Source: an uncultured Rhodobacter sp. (GTDB taxonomy: Bacteria; Pseudomonadota; Alphaproteobacteria; Rhodobacterales; Rhodobacteraceae). From it: a stretch of 10,820 nucleotides of DNA. This document shows, one piece after another, positions 7,744 through 10,820 of this stretch. How positions within the stretch are numbered: the stretch's first letter is position 1; every line of letters starts with the position of its first letter. The position numbers and the translations under genes are program-made. The notes below the pieces were generated by a model. The model had not been told where the DNA came from. It was given only the letters and a program-made list of their open reading frames with translations, and did no database searches. The stretch covers positions 1 to 10,820 of the forward strand of contig CALGTJ010000708.1 of assembly GCA_937901435.1 (NCBI GenBank). Reading direction: 5' to 3'.

Positions 7744-7769
7744 GACGTCAGGGAAAAGGACTGGAAGCC

Positions 7770-8129
7770 ATGGCAGACGGATATCTGACGACACATGTGT
7801 TGGATACGGCGCGCGGCGTGCCTGCGCAGGGCATTCGCATTGCCCTGTACCGTGTGTCCGGGAACAGTCACAAAAAGATCGCAGAGGCGGTGACCAATGC
7901 CGACGGGCGCACCGATACGCCAATTTTGCCCCGTGATCAGTTCAAGACCGGCGACTACGAGCTGATCTTTTTCGCGGGCGAATATCTTGACGCCTGTGGC
8001 GTTGCGCCGGAAGAGCCCCGGTTCCTCAGCACGATCCCAATCCGTTTTGGGATTTCGGACGAAGGCTCGCACTATCATGTGCCGCTGCTGCTGTCGCCCT
8101 TTGGCTATTCAACCTATCGCGGCAGCTAA
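7770..8129 (+). CDS. uraH: 5-hydroxyisourate hydrolase (transthyretin-like)
   Basis: This 119-aa cytoplasmic enzyme hydrolyses 5-hydroxyisourate, the PuuD product, to OHCU, the substrate of the UraD domain encoded divergently. It has the full family signature: LTTHVLDTARGVPA at the start with His9, NADGRTD with Arg47, RFGI followed by YHVPLLLSPFGYSTYRGS with His103, and the C-terminal YRGS tetrapeptide that distinguishes the hydrolase from true transthyretins. Length is normal. No signal peptide is present. The ATG at 7770 has AAGGA 9 nt upstream; the open frame before it overlaps puuE antisense and is not conserved in type. It is transcribed away from puuE and is cut off from puuD by the antisense Hint gene. 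Confidence 0.95.
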   Translation: MADGYLTTHVLDTARGVPAQGIRIALYRVSGNSHKKIAEAVTNADGRTDTPILPRDQFKTGDYELIFFAGEYLDACGVAPEEPRFLSTIPIRFGISDEGSHYHVPLLLSPFGYSTYRGS

Positions 8130-8139
8130 GGCGGGGGCA

Positions 8140-8157
8140 GTGGGCAAGTTTGCCCAC
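8140..8157. terminator. Bidirectional hairpin between uraH and the Hint gene
   Basis: GTGGGCA (8140-8146) and TGCCCAC (8151-8157) form a 7-bp stem with loop AGTT, lying between the convergent stops at 8129 and 8170. An alternative pairing, CAGTGGG (8138-8144) with CCCACTG (8158-8164), is also possible. There is no T-run on either strand, so strength as an intrinsic terminator is uncertain, but the placement suits a shared transcription stop. Confidence 0.55.
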
Positions 8158-8167
8158 CCCACTGGCG

Positions 8168-9193
8168 TTATTGCAGAGCGTGACCGCTGGCGGCGTGGCG
8201 TTCGACCAGACGGCGCACGAGGTGTCCTTTGGTCGGGACAGGACGCGCCATGGTGGGGCGATAGTCGATGTCCGCGATTTCCGGGAAAAGCGCAAGAACC
8301 TCTGCGCGGGCGTCTTGTGGGATGCTGCGCAGCGCCTCTGGGCCGGTATAGAGGCTTTCTGTGGCCGCACCGTCGGAAAAGACGATCTGATGGGCGTCAA
8401 ACAGGATATGGAAATACTCTACCGGTTCAAAGTCTGTCGCAATCCCGATGCCGGGCAGGCCGACAAGTTTGACCGCAGGAACCAGCACTTCTTGGCTATC
8501 GAACATGCGCTCTGCGATCCGGGATGCGATCAGAACGCGGTGCTGGGGCGAGACATGCAGGTCGCAGTTTGGCGTGTCAGGGCCAAGTGCGCCTGCTTTG
8601 ATGCAGATTGGACGTAGTTTAGGGTTGGTGAACAGGTCGATACTGTCAAGCGCGCGCGAGCCGATCCATTTGATCTCTTGCAGGCCGTTGTCAGCGGTGA
8701 CGACTTTGTCCCCGGTGGCAAGGTTTTCGACCAAGACCTCGCCGAATTCAGTCGTGATCATCGTGCCTTTGACAAAACAGGGCACCAGCGAACTATACGG
8801 CACGCCCGCATCCACATTCAGCGTTCCGAACGTATAGGTGACACCGGGGGTCAGGGGGAAGTCAGAGGCCAGAAGCGAATTGAAGTTGGCGTTCTGATTG
8901 GTGGCCAAGACGTAAATTCGTCCGCTAGAGCCATCAGAGCCGGTGATATTGTAGCGCACGCGCGGATCGACAGTGTCGTTCACATTGATGCCGGTGACGT
9001 TTGAGGCGGTCACATTCTGATCCGGGACATCGAATCCGCCGGAATGGGTGAAATCCCCAAAAAACGAATCGCTGATCCCGTTCGAATCATCGACTGTGAT
9101 CTGCCCTGCGACTGCAATTGTGAAATTTCCGTTGTGAATAAAGCTCGTGTCACCTGTCACGATACGATAAACGAGGATATTCTCTAACGCCAT
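8168..9193 (-). CDS. Hint_2-domain protein with beta-rich N-terminal region
   Basis: This protein of 341 aa has two parts. Residues 1 to about 135 are rich in Asn, Thr, Ser, Gly and Asp, with alternating hydrophobics suggestive of extracellular-type beta structure; I recognise no family there. From Cys139 begins a Hint (hedgehog/intein) domain of Hint_2 type: VPCFVKGTMITTEFGEVLVENLATGDKV written across 137-164, then LHVSPQHRVLI (block-B-like His218) and HILFDAHQIVFSDGAATESL (His262, His268). The Asn-Cys/Ser pair needed for intein C-terminal cleavage is not seen, so N-S acyl shift and N-side cleavage, as in hedgehog-type Hint domains, is the more likely chemistry. There is no Sec signal, so export, if any, would be by another route. 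The ATG at 9193 follows a GGGGGA at 4 nt; a TTG at 9205 is a weaker option. Such proteins are common in Roseobacters and their role is unknown. Confidence 0.85.
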   Translation of the reverse strand: MALENILVYRIVTGDTSFIHNGNFTIAVAGQITVDDSNGISDSFFGDFTHSGGFDVPDQNVTASNVTGINVNDTVDPRVRYNITGSDGSSGRIYVLATNQNANFNSLLASDFPLTPGVTYTFGTLNVDAGVPYSSLVPCFVKGTMITTEFGEVLVENLATGDKVVTADNGLQEIKWIGSRALDSIDLFTNPKLRPICIKAGALGPDTPNCDLHVSPQHRVLIASRIAERMFDSQEVLVPAVKLVGLPGIGIATDFEPVEYFHILFDAHQIVFSDGAATESLYTGPEALRSIPQDARAEVLALFPEIADIDYRPTMARPVPTKGHLVRRLVERHAASGHALQ

Positions 9194-9590
9194 TTTGTCC
9201 CCCAAAATGCATGAAGAAACAAAGCGCTAGCCCGTCTCTTCTGAACTGATACTCAGTGCGCTGCGGGCAGCCGCAGCCTGAGCCGTTAGCAAAGTGGACA
9301 AAACTTGGCCCAAATTGTGACGACTTTGAGGCAGGATATTTACGCAAACGAAACTATTCCAGTGAAATCGCGGCATTGATCCTCTGGGTTGTATTGAGAA
9401 ACGGAAAAAGACTGTTTCCAAAACGTCATACCTGTTGCCTCGATTCTGGGCGAATGCCGCGAAAACAGCACGTGCCTGATGGAAAACCTGCAAGGCGGAT
9501 TGCCTGAACCCTCGGGATGCGAAAGGATGGGGCGTCGTGCGGGTCACGGCATCGATACCCTTCCAACGGCATCACAAAGGGCCACTTGAA
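9194..9590. other. Intergenic region between the Hint gene and puuD, no gene supported
   Basis: About 400 nt between divergent genes, visibly richer in A+T than the flanks, especially 9330-9430. Short frames are open on both strands (for example 9256-9507 plus and 9227-9547 minus), but they have no ribosome-binding site, no recognisable motif, and compositions expected of chance translation. A small hairpin, GGAAA (9403-9407) with TTTCC (9415-9419), is present. Promoters for both puuD and the Hint gene should lie here, yet I find no convincing -35/-10 pair for either. Confidence 0.5.
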
Positions 9591-10802
9591 ATGATGGAAC
9601 TGACGATCCTAGGGGCGTGGGCCGAATTTGCCGTGCGCTGGTTACATGTGATCACGGCGATAGCGTGGATCGGATCTTCTTTCTATTTCATTGCGTTAGA
9701 CCTTGGCCTGCACCGCGACCGTAATCTGGCCAGCGGGGCCGATGGCGAAGAATGGCAGGTCCATGGCGGTGGATTTTATCACATCCAAAAGTATCTGGTC
9801 GCCCCAGAGTCGATGCCCGACCACCTTGTCTGGTTCAAATGGGAGGCCTATTCCACATGGCTGAGCGGCGCGGCGTTGTTGATGCTGGTCTATTGGATGG
9901 GGGCAGAGATTTACCTGATCGACGCCAATAAGGCCGATCTGGCGGTCTGGCAGGGGGTTCTGATCTCTGCCGCCTCTCTGACAATTGGTTGGCTGGTCTA
10001 TGATTTCCTGTGCAAATCCCCATTGGGAGAGAAACCCACAACGTTGATGGTGCTGCTGTTCGTGCTGCTGGTGATCATGGGGTGGGGGTACAACCAGATA
10101 TTCACGGGCCGCGCGATGATGCTGCATCTGGGGGCGTTCACGGCGACGATCATGTCTGCGAATGTGTTTTTTACCATTATGCCGAACCAGCGTATTGTGG
10201 TCGCGGATCTGAAGGCGGGGCGCGCGCCAGATCCCAAATATGGCAAGATCGCCAAGCTGCGCTCTACCCACAACAACTATCTGACTTTGCCGGTGATTTT
10301 CCTGATGCTGAGCAATCACTACCCGCTGGCCTTTGCGACGCCGTACAACTGGCTGATTGCGGCGCTGGTGTTTCTGATGGGCGTGACGATCCGACATTAT
10401 TTCAACTCGTTGCACGCGCGCAAAGGCAATCCGCATTGGACCTGGGGCGTGACGGTGGTTCTGTTCCTGATCGTGGTCTGGCTGTCCACCGCACCCCAAA
10501 TCGGGATGGACGCTGAGGCGAGCGAGCCAAAGGGGCGCTATGCCGAGGCCGAGGGGTTCGAGCAGGTCACGGATATCGTGCTGGGGCGCTGTTCCATGTG
10601 CCATGCGGCAGAACCCGGGTGGGACGGGATCCTTTGGGCACCCAAAGGCGTACGGCTAGAGACGCCTGCGCAGATCGCGGCCGAGGCACATCGGATCTAT
10701 CTGCATTCGGGGGTCAGCGAGGCGATGCCACCGGCAAATCTGACGTGGATGGAACCGGAAGAGCGTGCGGCGATTGTGGCGTGGTATCGGGCGGCTCAGT
10801 GA
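9591..10802 (+). CDS. puuD: Membrane urate oxidase (urate hydroxylase) with C-terminal cytochrome c
   Basis: This 403-aa protein starts the pathway by oxidising urate to 5-hydroxyisourate. About eight membrane spans occupy residues 10-300: FAVRWLHVITAIAWIGSSFYFI in the first, and NQIFTGRAMMLHLGAFTATIMSANVFF around the fifth, as in the Urate_ox_N family. A soluble C-terminal cytochrome c domain follows, with haem-binding CSMCH at 334-338 and a candidate axial Met379 in EAMPPAN. This is the PuuD architecture, in which electrons are thought to pass to the respiratory chain rather than forming peroxide. I chose the ATG at 9591, with AAAGGG 9 nt upstream, because family members begin close to this membrane span. 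GTG at 9537 is in frame, also has AAAGGA 9 nt upstream, and would add 18 polar residues. The gene lies on the same strand as uraH but is separated from it by the antisense Hint gene. Confidence 0.93.
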   Translation: MMELTILGAWAEFAVRWLHVITAIAWIGSSFYFIALDLGLHRDRNLASGADGEEWQVHGGGFYHIQKYLVAPESMPDHLVWFKWEAYSTWLSGAALLMLVYWMGAEIYLIDANKADLAVWQGVLISAASLTIGWLVYDFLCKSPLGEKPTTLMVLLFVLLVIMGWGYNQIFTGRAMMLHLGAFTATIMSANVFFTIMPNQRIVVADLKAGRAPDPKYGKIAKLRSTHNNYLTLPVIFLMLSNHYPLAFATPYNWLIAALVFLMGVTIRHYFNSLHARKGNPHWTWGVTVVLFLIVVWLSTAPQIGMDAEASEPKGRYAEAEGFEQVTDIVLGRCSMCHAAEPGWDGILWAPKGVRLETPAQIAAEAHRIYLHSGVSEAMPPANLTWMEPEERAAIVAWYRAAQ

Positions 10803-10820
10803 GCGAAGTTTGACCAAATT

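Noticed and set aside
9227..9547. Small open frames on both strands in the gap before puuD as possible new small genes
   Set aside because: No ribosome-binding site, no hydrophobic or conserved pattern, and mutual overlap; chance frames explain them.
9696..10604. Minus-strand open frame (302 codons) opposite puuD
   Set aside because: Its translation is dominated by His, Gln and Arg, as expected when a membrane protein gene is read backwards.

Overview
The window looks like a chromosomal segment of an alphaproteobacterium, most likely a marine Rhodobacterales (Roseobacter-type) organism. This rests on the GC-rich coding bias, the FrcB-type binding protein paired with a ROK regulator, the compact urate-degradation cluster built around a membrane PuuD, and a Roseobacter-style Hint_2 protein. 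The assignment comes from recognising families by eye; no search was run.

Left part (1-3416), sugar uptake and its control. A fructose-type ABC transporter binding protein (frcB, minus strand) runs toward the left edge, and its permease and ATPase partners should lie beyond it. A ROK-family repressor is transcribed divergently. The short gap between them holds a perfect 16-bp inverted repeat with a 5-nt spacer, whose two outer ends are each a perfect TTGACA hexamer facing outward. Convergent with the ROK gene, 5 nt away, is a PHP-domain metallohydrolase of CehA/McbA type.

Right part (3529-10820), purine (urate) catabolism. A tight minus-strand operon reads, in transcription order, puuE-uraD fusion -> allE -> allA -> NCS2 purine permease, ending at a GC-rich hairpin. 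The first two junctions are ATGA stop/start overlaps. Divergently, uraH and then puuD lie on the plus strand. Together they encode urate -> 5-hydroxyisourate (PuuD) -> OHCU (UraH) -> allantoin (UraD domain) -> allantoate (PuuE domain) -> [allantoate amidohydrolase, not in this window] -> ureidoglycolate (AllE) -> glyoxylate + urea (AllA), plus uptake by the permease. The set would let the cell use purines as nitrogen and carbon sources.

The oddity is an antisense Hint_2-domain gene (8168-9193) with an Asn/Thr/Ser/Gly-rich, beta-type N-terminal half. It splits uraH from puuD and has no evident link to purine metabolism; a roughly 400-nt AT-richer gap without a convincing gene follows it. I see no RNA gene, CRISPR array, insertion sequence or prophage gene. 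I do not see a clearly new multi-gene system. The best candidates for follow-up are the operator palindrome, the Hint gene inside the purine cluster, and the missing allantoate step.
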